The position numbers were made by a program, and so were the translations under genes. Under the pieces are notes generated by a model. That model saw only the letters and a list, made by a program, of their open reading frames with translations, searched no databases and was not told the origin of the DNA. A DNA stretch of 64,000 nucleotides from Megaleporinus macrocephalus (taxonomy: Eukaryota; Chordata; Actinopteri; Characiformes; Anostomidae), in contig CM038727.1 of the NCBI GenBank assembly GCA_021613375.1, positions 7,752,942 to 7,816,941 on the forward strand. The letters are read 5' to 3'. This document shows, piece by piece, positions 1 to 13,254 of this stretch (positions are counted from its first letter, which is position 1; the number at the start of each line of letters is the position of its first letter).

Positions 1-186
1 ACCATATTACCAAACTAGAAGAAGCACTTTTCAAACAAACGTTTCATAGCCTTTAAAACTAGGACAAGGTATTGGCCAGTCAAAGCAGGAGTAGCCAGCC
101 AACCTGGGACCCCCCCACACAAATACCAAGGGAGTATTCCGCACACTGATGTACTGCAAATGCAGATGATGACATTGATGACTTAC

Positions 187-3073
187 AAGAGAGATGAGGT
201 TGGAGAGCGTCAGTGCCAGGTAAATAGTGACCGTCTCGTCTTTGCTTTGCACCGGCCGCAGCTCTTTGTTGTAGCCCCGTTCTTTAAACAGGTGGTTGAT
301 GAGACGCTCCTCCTCATTCCTGCCATGGCATCCTGTGTATGAGGCGTGCAAATAACCAATCTCAGCAAAAAGCACTGAACTTTCACTGGGATGGTACACC
401 TTACCTCACCGGGGTGATACACCTTACCTCTCTGGGGTAGTACACCTTACCTCACCAGGGTGATACACCTTACCTCACTGGGGTGATACACCTTACATAA
501 AAGGGGTCATATCCCATAACTCACTGGGGTAATACACCTTACCTCATTGAAGTGGTACACCTTACCTTACTGGGGAGATATACCATAACTCACTGGGGTA
601 ATAACCTTAACTCACTAGGGTGGTACACCTTACCTTACTGAGGTGGTGCACCTTACCTTACTAGGGTGGTACTCCATACCTTACTAGGGTGGTACACTAT
701 ACCTCACTAGGGTGATATACCATAACTCACTGTGGTGATACACCTTATCTTACTGGGGTGCTAATAGCTAAGCTACATGGCAGGCATTTCTGATAAAAAC
801 AGCCATTTTTAATTTCCCTAAAAGCCTTTTTAATGGAAATTCCTCCAGAAATGTAAAGCCTGTATTACCTTCTTCCTAGAGTTTAGACAACACCCACATA
901 ATGTTAACATTCTAGTAGGAATACTTGGATATACACAGTCGAGTCCCAATATTATGAGCACCAGCTACTGTCCAGAGTAACCGCCGTGTGCAGCAGCTAG
1001 ACGGGCTGGGAGACTCAATAAGGTCCTGGCAGGGTGTCACAGGTATCTGAAGCCATGCTGACTGCAGTTCATCCAACAGCTGCTGGAGGTAGCGTGGAGG
1101 GGGATCCATAGAACTAACACAACGATCCAGGTGGTCCCACAGATGCTTGATTGGGTTCAAGTCTGGGGAATTATGGGTCCAGGGTAGTACGTGGAAGTCT
1201 TGGTCAGCCCTTCTAACCAATGTGGGATATCGTGTGATGTGTCCCATTGTTTTGCTGGAAGATCCCATCAGCCCCAGAGAAGACAATCAGCATATATGGG
1301 AGTACATGATCGGCAAGGATGGACTCAAACCCCAATCAGTTGAGAGTGCCTTCTACATGAATAAGTGGGTCCACAGAATGGCATGAAAACATTCCCCAGA
1401 CCATAACAATAGGTGCAGTGGTCATTATAATGTGGCTCGATTGTGTAGTACCAAATGGGTATAGAACCTTTACATTATGTGAAGGTTCTATGCAAGGTTC
1501 TTCACACTCACAAAGACAGGAATTCACAATTCTCAATTGTGGGGGCCAACCAGATGGTCCCTTTTTTCTTATTCCTGACTCAAAAGTAATGTTAAAACCC
1601 ATTCGAGACCTATTGCAATAGTGAACCAAATTGGTTCTTGTATGGGATCACTCAAAGAACCCCTAAGAGTGCAGGTGTAGTTGGCATAATTTATTGGACC
1701 GATCAGTTATACACTATCAGTCAAAGGTTTGGACTCACAGTTTTTATTATTTTTACTATGTTATGGAGGAGTTGCAGGTTTTATAGGTGTTATCATTATT
1801 TTTTTATTCAAATACAGTAAAATTTTAGAAATATTTTTGTACATAGGCTCCAACTTCACATATTAAACTTGTCTTTTAACACATTAGGATCAAAATTACT
1901 CAATAATTAGAAACATATATATTTAATTAGGTGTGTCCAAACATTGACTGGTAGTGTAGTTAGTAGTGGTACTTAGCACTAGCGGTACTTAATAAGCAGT
2001 AGATGAACTACCACAGTGTTAAGTGAGCTGTCCAGCTTAAATCTTAATAATGAATGTGTAGCAGTCACCACTTTCTTAATTCACTCAGAACTGTGGTCAG
2101 CGTACCTGATCTGAATGCTACTGACTTGCTGGAGTAATGCCACCAACTACTTTACTTTGCTGCTGGGGAACATTGAAGTAAACAAGAAGGACATAATCCT
2201 AAATTCTCGTTTTATCAGTTTGGTAACGTTCAATAACCAATCAGATTTCATTCTACTTCAAAGAGTATTGCATCAAGTCTTTACTCAGGGCAGTTGGAGT
2301 CACACCCACAATGTTCCTATTAAACATATAGCTCTAGGAGAAACATTAAACTAGAACAGACCTTTTATTATAAAGGTTGTTCACCAACCACACAAGACCA
2401 GACCAAAATACACGATTAGCTTAGCTGGAACACTGAAACTGGACCTCTGAGATATGGAACAAGATTTTATCTGAATTCGATTAATTGAAATGATTTGGAT
2501 GGTTAGAAGCAGAAAGTGCAACCAGCTTAGACTGATCTTCTAAAAATACAATACTATAATATGCAAAAGGCTGATTGTTTAAAAGCCTTTATCTTATCAA
2601 TAAGTGTATTTTCACTACTAGATCTGATTAGAACAGATGTAAATAATCATACATACAATACAAAGTAACATGAATATCTTATTGTGAGAGAAGTAGATCA
2701 TATCTTGAGCTCCAGTTTGAGGAACAAAGTGTAGTTCCAGATTTCTCCTGGACGCCCCAGACATTGTATGAATGTGTTCAGTTCCTTCAGCAGCAATCTT
2801 GATTTAGCTTAATGAAGTACTGAGCAGTCAAAGCAGGTATTAGATGAGAACTGATAATAATACTGGGTTGTTTCCACAAAGGAGAAGCTTGGAAAGGGTT
2901 AAATAAATACACTGACGTATGTAAACCACCACTTTCTGTATTAATGCTGTTTGCTGAGTAAAGAAAAGCTTCCTGTCTGGAAAAAAATAGCTTTTTAAAC
3001 ATAAAAATGTCCACAAGTGCCTCAAACATGTCCACAGTACTGTATTTACACCAAGCCAAGCACTTTATCAGGA

Positions 3074-3109
<36 letters not shown>

Positions 3110-3288
3110 TTATTATTATTAATTATATTATTTACACACAGTAAGACCTGAAGCTTAAACTCAAGACTAGATGGGGTTAGTAGGTCACAACCTGAGGTGA
3201 GTTAGAATATGTTTGATGAGATTGACGTACCTGCAAGAAAGAGGAAAAACAAAAGCACCAAACACGGAACTGGAACACAGCTCCTCAT
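187..3288 (-). CDS. chrnd: Nicotinic acetylcholine receptor delta subunit, first two coding exons (partial gene)
   Basis: Two exons on the minus strand join cleanly: exon 1 at 3231-3288 and exon 2 at 187-332; the rest lies left of the window. Exon 1 begins [20 protein letters not shown], a signal peptide, and ends at a donor GTACGT (3225-3230). Exon 2 is 146 bp, starts after a CACAG acceptor (333-334) and ends at a GTAAGT donor (181-186). Phase fits (58 bp = 19 codons + 1; exon 2 starts with 2 bases). Exon 2 encodes the extracellular N-terminus, including [20 protein letters not shown] and [11 protein letters not shown]. The residues giving GYNKELRPV distinguish delta from the alpha, gamma and epsilon subunits as I know them. 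Delta is part of the muscle endplate pentamer, a ligand-gated cation channel. The next exon, usually about 45 bp, is not in bases 1-180. Intron 1 is 333-3230. Other muscle subunits are possible but fit less well. Confidence 0.85.
374..765. repeat. Minisatellite in chrnd intron 1
   Basis: About 16 diverged copies of a roughly 23-27 base unit built on ACACCTTACCTCACTGGGGT. The array starts about 45 bases upstream (in chrnd sense) of the exon 2 acceptor, so it sits where the branch-point region would end. In chrnd sense many units read GAGGTAAGG, which resembles a splice donor. Confidence 0.85.
940..1640 (-). pseudogene. Decayed Tc1-like transposase in chrnd intron 1
   Basis: Read on the minus strand, fragments follow the order of a Tc1/mariner (D34E) transposase. 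First comes [20 protein letters not shown] (near 1340-1410), then a degraded ILADHV...[12 protein letters not shown] stretch (near 1220-1330) and [14 protein letters not shown] (near 1130-1170). The C-terminal [12 protein letters not shown] piece is near 1050-1090. The second catalytic position reads NN where active relatives have DN, and there are frameshifts and stops. The N-terminal DNA-binding part is not recognisable. It is a dead insertion in the intron. Confidence 0.8.
1710..1958. mobile_element. Tc1-type MITE (short inverted-repeat element)
   Basis: The left end reads TACACTATCAGTCAAAGGTT and the right end is close to its reverse complement (GACTGGTAGTGTA at 1946-1958, preceded by GTGTGTCCAAAC). 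The ends resemble the termini of Tc1-like fish transposons that carry the 'agtcaaaggtttggacacac' motif. TA dinucleotides at both edges fit a TA target duplication. About 250 bp, AT-rich, with no coding capacity. It could have been moved by a Tc1-like transposase in trans. Confidence 0.75.
1960..3060. other. Remainder of chrnd intron 1, no feature seen
   Basis: AT-rich unique-looking sequence. No exon, recognisable transposon or tandem array. The short open frames have no recognisable content. Confidence 0.5.
3073..3119. repeat. Compound (CA)n(TA)n(TTA)n microsatellite
   Basis: An uninterrupted CA run passes into TA and then TTA repeats, about 110 bases from the chrnd exon 1 donor inside intron 1. 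Confidence 0.9.
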
Positions 3289-3540
3289 TTCAGAGTGTTT
3301 TTAAAGATCTCCACTCTGTGTTCCTGGCAGGATCGTGTGGAGCTCTCTCTCTCACTCTCTATCTCTCTCTCTCTCTCTGACTGACAGGAGCAGGTGGGGA
3401 AATAAACCCCGAGAAAAAAATAGACACACGATCCGTCACTTCCGTGTAGAGGTATGGGACGGATGAGATTGCGGGGGCTGGGGACACTGAGCTGTGGACA
3501 GCAAGGACACATGTACTCCAAACACAGTCCAGCTTTCACT
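3289..3540 (-). promoter_or_regulatory. chrnd proximal promoter / 5' UTR with E-boxes
   Basis: This is the region immediately upstream of the chrnd start codon. It contains a CAGGTG E-box at 3391-3396 (CACCTG in gene sense), a second CANNTG (CACATG) near 3506-3512, and a GA/CT microsatellite at about 3340-3380. Muscle acetylcholine receptor subunit genes are classically driven by MyoD-family factors through proximal E-boxes, so the placement fits. No convincing TATA box was seen and the start site is not determined. Confidence 0.5.
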
Positions 3541-4380
3541 GTTTCACTATCATCTATTCAAGTTTGGTATATTCCAACACCTCAGTAATGAAGTATCTGT
3601 TGAGTTTTTAATAATAATAATAGATATTTAATTGATTAGTTAGTTTATTAATAGACTGTCTACTGAGTTTTAATGTAAGTCAGTGTAACATCTAATGTAC
3701 AGTAGTAACTCAATAATAAAATTTAGTTTTTTAACACTGAAGCATCTCAACACTAGAGATGAATGTGCTGTTTGTTAAGTTGTGTCCTCCAGCCTCATTG
3801 GTCTCTTGCTACAACACATGCATTACACGATATGCCATACAAATACTGAGAGTCCAATACTGTATTCATTTAAAAGCTCCTCCCACCTTCTCCTGGCTCC
3901 TCCCAGTCATCAGAAGGACTAAACCAAAACCCTCGCCTGATGTTTCAAAGTGCCCCCCTTAAATAGCAACACTATCTCAATAAAACAGCATCCACTGAGT
4001 ATCTGTTGAGCGTGCTGTTATATAACAAGCCAACATGAAACCAATCAGAACAACACGACGTGAAACCAGTCAGTTGGTGTCTAGCATGGATAACACCCCC
4101 CTCACACAAGCACCCTCCACCACCCCCAACCCCCTTCAGCCCCCACTAATGGTCCAGTTGTTACCCAGACATGTGAGGAATGTGTAAAGGCCCACAGAGT
4201 GTCGCCTGCCGGTCAGCCGGCAGTGCAGACGCCCCACTGTGCTGATCCATTCATGCTCCGCCCACAAACACAAAACTCCTACCTAGTTACGGTTGCAAAG
4301 TTGGTTGAATTTTGTGAAGCGTTTGTCACCCCTAAATCCCCCCAGGATTCAACACCATTCCAGCTGTGGAATGTTTCAAA
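3541..4380. other. Intergenic sequence, no gene seen
   Basis: AT-rich, then C-rich, sequence between chrnd and a minisatellite. Short open frames only; no recognised repeat or exon. Confidence 0.4.
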
Positions 4381-4384
4381 TGTT

Positions 4385-4830
4385 CTATTGGGAATGAGAA
4401 TGTCTTATCATAGCAACACCTAGCAACCATGAAGGGTACCATGCAACCACCCAGTAGCACCCTAGCAACCACAACCACGTGGGGTAACATAGTAATCACC
4501 TAGCAAAACCCTAGCAACCACTTGTGGCACCATAGAAAACGCCCAGCTGCACCCTAGCAACTACTTGTGATACCATAGCAATCACCTAACAACTACCTAG
4601 CAACAACCTGGGGTACCATAGCAACCTCATCACAACACCCAGCAGCACCCTAGCAATTACCTGTCATACCATAGTACCCACCTAGCAACTACCTAGAAAC
4701 CACCTGGGATACCATGGCAGTCACCTAGCAATCCCCTAGCAACCACTTGGAATGCCATAGCAACTACTTATCAATCACAGTGCAATCTCCTTAAATTCCA
4801 TAGTAACCATGCCAACCACCTGAGAGTTGC
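4385..4830. repeat. Minisatellite of 'accatagcaaccacctagcaac' type
   Basis: Diverged tandem copies of a unit of roughly 40-50 bases alternate CACCTAGCAAC and TACCATAGCAACC. Many copies contain CCATAGCAAC, half of the RFX X-box, and one (near 4613-4626) reads GGTACCATAGCAACC. Probably a neutral tandem repeat. Confidence 0.8.
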
Positions 4831-4875
4831 TTATGCTGCACAGTTGCTCTGCAGCTTCTTCTGTTTTAGCTTTAA

Positions 4876-5128
4876 ACAAGACAAGAGATGAGGAACAAGA
4901 GGAGGAGGAAGAGGAGCAGGAGGAGGAAAAATAGGAGTAAAAGGAGGAAGAGGAGGAGCAAAAGGAGAAGAAGGATTAGAATGAATAGGAGGAGGACGAG
5001 GAGAAGGTAGAAGAAGAGAGGGAAGTGAAGGAGGAGGAGGGAGTGGAAGAGTAGGTGGAGGAGGAGGATTAGAAGGAAGAGGAGGAGAAGAGGACAGTAA
5101 AAGAGGAGGTGGAGGAGATGTAGAGGAG
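4876..5128 (+). repeat. Polypurine GGA/GAA tract
   Basis: About 250 bases of almost pure purine on the plus strand, mostly GGA and GAA triplets with few interruptions. Such mirror-like purine tracts can form triplex (H-DNA) structures. No coding function is suggested. Confidence 0.9.
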
Positions 5129-5289
5129 CAGACTATTCAAAACATAACTTGCCAGGTCAGCAGTGCTTAAAACATAAAACATATGTTAAATATAACATAA
5201 AAATAGTGAATGTTTGCTGTGTTTGGCTAAAAAATTAAAATTACAAAAAAATAAATATCAATAAATAAATATAACACAATAAAAGACTT

Positions 5290-5530
5290 CAGGGTTTTAC
5301 ACTGGTTTAAACTGGTTCAGCGCTGGTCTGGTGCTGATTTAGCTGATCACCAACCACCATCATGCTGGTTGACCAGTATACCAGCATCCAATTCACAACA
5401 TATGCTGGTTTTGCTAGGGACTTGTATAAAAACCTCCACTGCTGCTGACCATCACACCAGCTTCAGGACCACAACATCATTATGCTGGTTGGGCTGATGA
5501 CCGAGTGTGCTGGTCTTTCCAGCAGACATT
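5290..5530. repeat. 'ctggt / accag' palindromic dispersed repeat
   Basis: Built from repeated CTGGTT, GACCAGTATACCAGCAT and ATGCTGGTTTTGCT motifs in both orientations. This is the self-complementary pattern of a short inverted-repeat element common in fish. Boundaries are approximate and the family name is unknown to me. Confidence 0.55.
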
Positions 5531-5654
5531 TAGTGAGAAGAGTAAATGGAATCTGGGAAAAAAGTTTATCCAGGAATGATCCAGACATGAAGTTAACCCA
5601 AGTTAAAAGTGACCCGACTGAGATGTTACTCTCTATATCTTTACAATAAATTCA

Positions 5655-6060
5655 TTTCATCATTCAAGCTTCCAGAAATTCCTCAGTTTAAATACTGTAA
5701 AGTATTTAAACCAGCTCTTCTCTCCATTCGTGCCATTTGCTCCATCCTTGCCTGCATCACCTGTATCATCCACCTGATGTAGCACCTGTACAGCTTCTAA
5801 AGCTCTTACCTTCAGACTCAGCTTTAGTTTATAAACTGTTAATACTGTTTGACCAGAGGAGGATGGGTCTCTGCTTGTGAGTCTGGTTCCTCCCAAGGTT
5901 CCTTCCTCCAGTTAAGGGAGTTGTTCTTGCCTCTGGCTCACTCACTCAGTGAATAAAGTGTTGTGATTTTATGTTTTCATGCTTTTAAACTCCTGTAAAG
6001 CTGCTTTGTGACAACATCATTGTAAAAAGTGCTACACAAATAAACGTGACATGTTTTTGA
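5655..6060 (+). mobile_element. Retroposon copy with LINE-like 3' tail
   Basis: The end reads CTGTAAAGCTGCTTTGTGAC, then a GTGCTACACAAATAAACGTGAC tail (near 5994-6052), the form of 3' ends recognised by L2/Rex-type reverse transcriptases in fish. The upstream CTTGTGAGTCTGGTTCC and TTGTTCTTGCCTCTGGC motifs recur at 45890-46112, so this is a dispersed family. Clade and exact 5' end are uncertain. Confidence 0.65.
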
Positions 6061-6436
6061 TAACAAATGCTGATTTCAGTTTTATTATTTACTTTATTAA
6101 TAAAAATCATTTTTGTATCACTGCTTTCTAACACACACAAAATGGGTCATAATTAACTCTTAGGTGTTCACTATGGAGTTTAAAAGGAACTGTTGATGTT
6201 TGTGAACATTTGCAGTCTGGAACATATTTACAAACACTATTTATTTTTATTCATGAAGTAAATAAATAAGAAATCAATGTATTTCAATGGATAAACCAAA
6301 GAGATACATAAAGCAAGCAGTACATACAATAACATAGGAAATGAATACAGTAGTAGGGGTTTGCTTGTGTGCATCAAAAGCCATGCTGCTGTACTTCAGC
6401 CATGCTGCTGTAATTAGTGTGCAGTTCGGGAGAGAG

Positions 6437-6451
6437 CCAGCAGATGGCGCT
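6437..6451 (+). promoter_or_regulatory. CTCF-like binding site
   Basis: CCAGCAGATGGCGCT matches the CTCF core (CCASYAGRKGGCRSY) essentially throughout. It lies in a locally GC-rich, non-repetitive island between the divergent chrnd and camk2n1 genes, about 1 kb upstream of the camk2n1 start codon. Occupancy cannot be seen from sequence. Confidence 0.55.
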
Positions 6452-6773
6452 AAAGGACAGGCTTGTGGTTTCTGCAGGCTCAGCGCGGAGCAGGCAGGAG
6501 GGCCAGCGGCTGCTGTTGGCTGTGCGGGCCACTCCTCACCGCTGCCCGGCTTAAAGAGAGCTGCTATTGTCTGCTGCTGAGAGCTGGACAATGCTTTGGA
6601 TTGATTTCTTCTCCTTCTTCTGGTGCTCAGTGTCCATGCTTGCTCAACTCAACGATCACAGTGACCTGACCACCCCCACCCCAAACCCCCCCCACAGACA
6701 CACACAACTCCCAACATGCTGGATTAACCCTTACAGCAGCCCACTGTACACAAATGAGCTATGTAGGTGTGTA

Positions 6774-6794
6774 GTCGCTGTCCACGGTGCTGAA
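6774..6794 (-). promoter_or_regulatory. REST/NRSF RE1 (NRSE) element
   Basis: On the minus strand the left half is TTCAGCACC, followed by a two-base spacer and GGACAGCGAC. This agrees with 19 of 21 positions of the RE1 consensus as I know it, with canonical half-site spacing. It lies 647 bases upstream of the camk2n1 start codon. REST silences neuronal genes in non-neuronal cells, and CaMKII inhibitors are expressed mainly in brain, so repression of camk2n1 is the natural inference. Confidence 0.7.
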
Positions 6795-7080
6795 ATGTCC
6801 ATCATTTGTTTCTCTGGACACCAAAGGACCACCATGAGCTGAAGGTTTCTTGGACAGCCAACAGGACAGTGCAGTGATGTACTGACCACTGCATGCATGC
6901 AAAGTACTGAAAATGTTTAATATAAGTATAGTATGAGTCTCTCTCCACGAGAACGACTCATCTGGTGCAGAACCTTCACAGCATGTTCTCCAGCCCTGAA
7001 ACAGGTTCTCATAGAGGAACCATCAGACCCCAAAGCACAGGTGGGCTTCTCTGGTGTGGAAGCTTGTTTTGGTGCGTGAC

Positions 7081-9362
<2,282 letters not shown>

Positions 9363-10099
9363 GAAGCAGGGAGCGATGCCTCGTCAACGATTTTTCCTTT
9401 TTAATCACCGGTTTGAAGCACTTGTCGACTGTGCATGTGAGCAGCGAGGAGGAGCAGCCGAGAAGGTTTTTTTAGGAGTCTCCAAGCTAGACGAGATGCC
9501 GAGGAAGACGAGAAGAGAAGGGACGTGGAGAGGGCGAGACGCTGGTGGGGGTTTAGAGAGCAGAGAGATTTGCTGGCGATTCTCCATCCCAAACCCATTC
9601 CAAAACCCTGGCGTGCAGCAAGTTCACCAGCTCTTGTTTTCAGCTTTTTCTTTGTGTCGGTTCTGCACCAGCCAGTCTTCATTCCCATCTCAGTAGATGG
9701 CTGGGTCTGACATTACACCAAGCCCTGTCTCAGAGAGCTCTGCGCTTCTCCAGGCAGATGGGGAGCTGTCCATTTCAGCACCACGCCACAATTTTGGCAT
9801 TGTTTCCCAAACACCATGCCATGCTGGAGAACGGCGAGTCACATCAAGAAGATGACTGAAGGTCCATATTATGAATTTGTCCTCCATGTCTTTAAAAAGT
9901 GGCCCAAACCCAAACAAAGCCGAGGATGAAAATAGAGTGGTTATATTTTTATGGTAGGACAGTGTTCATGAGGCTACATGGCACCTACAAAAGCCCTTCA
10001 TGACAACAACCATACATACATATGCATATGCACTTTTAATGTAAGTCAATGGAACCAGAATTTTTTCCAAGTAATTTGGGCCTATTTACCTATTTATCA

Positions 10100-10175
<76 letters not shown>

Positions 10176-10342
10176 CAACAAATATAAATATATAAATACT
10201 TATGCATATGCACTTTTAATGTAAGTCAGTGGAACCAGAATTCTTTCCAAGTAATTTTGGCCTATTTACCTATTTATCAGAATATATATATATGACAACA
10301 AATATAAATATATAAATACTTATGTGTGTGTGTGTGTATGTA

Positions 10343-10423
<81 letters not shown>

Positions 10424-11645
10424 TATAAGCCAAAACATTCTTAACTTTCAATACAAGTAAATGTAATAAATCTAAAGTGTTTTATATGGTATAAGCCCTT
10501 CATGCCAACAAATATAAAAATATATATACTTATGCATATGCACTTTTAATGTATGTCAATAGAACCAGAATTCTATCCAAGTAATTTGGAACTATTTATC
10601 TGAATATTATATATATTTATATCATACAAGAAGCCAAAACATTCCTAACTTTCAATGTAAGTAAAGGTAAAGATGATAGATTATAATATATATATATATA
10701 TATTATATATATATAAAATGAGATATATAGTAATAACATAATGTTATATATACATATATATGTTCCATTTGGTCTATGTCAGTTGTCAGGCCTATGTAGT
10801 TGTTATGTAGCCTTATGAACTCTACACCCTACATTAAAGTGTTACCATCTATTCAACAGCCAATGCCAGTAAGGATGGTCTGAAGAAACATGGAGTAATA
10901 ATAACAACAATAATCATGATGAAAAGGACACGGAAGGAGGATATCTTGTTGATTTTGTTCCATCTCTCTCTTTTTTTCAAACGAATATTTGAGTTTGACG
11001 TCATGTACATAGTAACGATATCTCCTTGTTCTCTTTGCATGAACTTTAAGCTGTTGTGCCAATGTGGGTGTTTCCACCTCTCTTTAAGAAAAAAGAAGAA
11101 AAAAACACACAAAAAACAGGCACGCTTCTTTTTACCGAAGTTCATATTTGTATTTTTATAACTGAATATTTGTTACTTACGACGATATGCTAGATCTGGC
11201 AAATCAACAGGCAGGATATGTGGCATAAAAACCATCTCATAAACAGACAACGTGAATGTTTTCGGGGGGCTTTTACACTCATCAGCACATTACCCTTCTG
11301 CAGCGTTTTTCTCCTTCTACTCGGTCACGTAGTCTCCGTCGGTGATGGAGCCGTTAGATCTTCAGTTGTTATTGTTTTTTTTTCTTTCCCAGCGACTCTC
11401 AGATAACACACGTTTTTTTGGGGGGAAAAGTTTTTATTTATGAATTTATTGATTTCCTTTTATATTATTCCTTTCAAAAGGTCTATGTATGGTTTGTTGT
11501 GCATGAATCTTAATGTTTTCCAAATGAATAAATGTTTTATGAAGCAAAAAATGGGAGAAGAAGAGACATTTACACAAGAATGAACCTTTGTGTACAATGA
11601 TGCAATATCACTGTACTTGGTGAATCAATAAAAGGGGGCGGAAGC
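9363..11645 (+). other. camk2n1 3' UTR (probable extent) with polyadenylation signals
   Basis: The unique sequence after the stop codon and again at 10905-11645 looks like a long vertebrate 3' UTR. AATAAA occurs at 11527-11532 and 11627-11632, the second followed by a T/G-rich stretch, as expected for cleavage. Between them lie AT microsatellites and MITE-derived pieces (about 9945-10740). Transcripts of this family are known to have 3' UTRs far longer than the coding region. The end point is an inference; without RNA data an earlier end is possible. Confidence 0.5.
9945..10760. repeat. AT-rich cluster of MITE-derived pieces with (AT)n and (TG)n microsatellites
   Basis: Contains three copies of GCATATGCACTTTTAATGTA plus GTCAATGGAACCAGAATT (about 10021, 10201 and 10531). 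Pure AT runs lie at 10101-10173 and 10362-10420, and a TG run at 10322-10362. The non-AT core is part of the MITE family seen complete at 55345-55600. Confidence 0.75.
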
Positions 11646-11814
11646 TGTTCAAGACTGTTCATTTGTTTAGTTTTTGACTCCACATGCGCAACTCTAAATG
11701 CTGAACAGACACACTTCCATACCATCACACTTCCAGCTGTGGAACCACTTCAGCTTTCCAGTGTAATGATATTCCTGAGCTAAGAACTATTGAGGCACCT
11801 TTGTTTTTTAAGTC

Positions 11815-12115
11815 AGAAGCCAAAACATTCTTAACTTTCAATATAAGTAGTGTTTTTTAATGTTTTAACAGGCCTTATGAGGCTACAAACACCCTTCATG
11901 ACAACAAATATAAATATATATATACTTATATGCACTTTTAATGTAAGTCAATGGAACCAAAATTATTTCCAAGTAATTTGAACCTATTTATCAGATTATA
12001 TATATAAATATATATTATATAAGAAGCCAAAACATTCTTAACTTTCAGTAGGTAGTGGTAAGTAGTGTTTTTTATGGTAGGACAGGCTTCATGAGGCTAC
12101 AAAAGCCCTTCAATG

Positions 12116-12166
<51 letters not shown>

Positions 12167-12585
12167 TTATGCATATGCACTTTTAATGTAAGTCAATGGA
12201 ACCAGAATTATTTCCAAGTAATTTGGATCTATTTACCTATTTATCAGAATATATATATAAATATATTATATTATAATATATTGTATAGGAAGCCAAACTA
12301 TTCTTAACTTTCAATGTAAGTAAAGGTAAAGAGGTTCTGTTCCAAGGGATTTTGGAGCATTTCTATTATCGTTCCACAATATATATGTACGATTATATAA
12401 TAATATGTTGTGTATACATATATATGTTCCATTAGGTCTATATAAGTTGTCAGGCCTATGTGTGTGTTATGTAGGCTTATGAACTCTACACCCTACATTA
12501 AAGTGTTACCATCTATTCCAACAGCCAATGCCAGTAAGGATGGTCTAAAGAAACATGGAGTAATAATAACAACAATAATAGCCCA
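11815..12585. repeat. Direct duplication of the 9945-10915 segment
   Basis: The same order of motifs as at 9945-10915: TTATGGTAGGACAG, CATGAGGCTAC, (AT)n, the AATGTAAGTCAATGGAACCAG core, AAGCCAAA...TTAACTTTCAATGTAAG, TATATATGTTCCATT and TTGTCAGGCCTATGT. It then repeats a near-identical block (ACTCTACACCCTACATTAAA to TAATAATAACAACAATAAT; 10820-10915 versus 12485-12582). The phrase AGAACTATTGAGGCACCTTT flanks it at about 11785 and 12585, as if the segment had been copied into that place. Confidence 0.65.
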
Positions 12586-12859
12586 GAACTATTGAGGCAC
12601 CTTTATTCTTAAGATGTTTACAGTAAACTAAAAGTTCTTCACCAACAATCCATCAAACATTGACTCTACAGCACAAACTCTGCATGACCTTGACTCGGCA
12701 GGCCAGTCCATCCAAATATGAAGCCAAGGACCTTAGGGTCTGCACATCTGAGCATTTTTCTGCAGGTATAATTTCTAATACTTCATGTCGTCAGGACTCA
12801 GATGGTTGTATGAATCTGGCAACCCTGGGCTGAGTACATTAATCATTAGACATTCACTG

Positions 12860-12998
<139 letters not shown>

Positions 12999-13176
12999 AA
13001 GAAGGAAGCTACAAAAGCCCTTCATGACAACAAATATATATATATTTATATTTGCACTTTTAATGTTTAATTTAACCAGAATTCTTTCCAAGTATTTTGC
13101 ACCTATTAATCAGAATATATATAAATATGTATTATATAAGAAGCCAAATGATTTTGGAGCATTTCTATTATAGTTC

Positions 13177-13179
<3 letters not shown>

Positions 13180-13252
<73 letters not shown>
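13180..13252. repeat. (AT)n microsatellite
   Basis: About 73 bases of perfect AT alternation within the MITE-derived AT-rich cluster. Confidence 0.95.

Positions 13253-13254
<2 letters not shown>

Noticed and set aside
912..1286. Tc1 transposase frame as an active gene
   Set aside because: Catalytic residue changed, frameshifts and a missing N-terminus.
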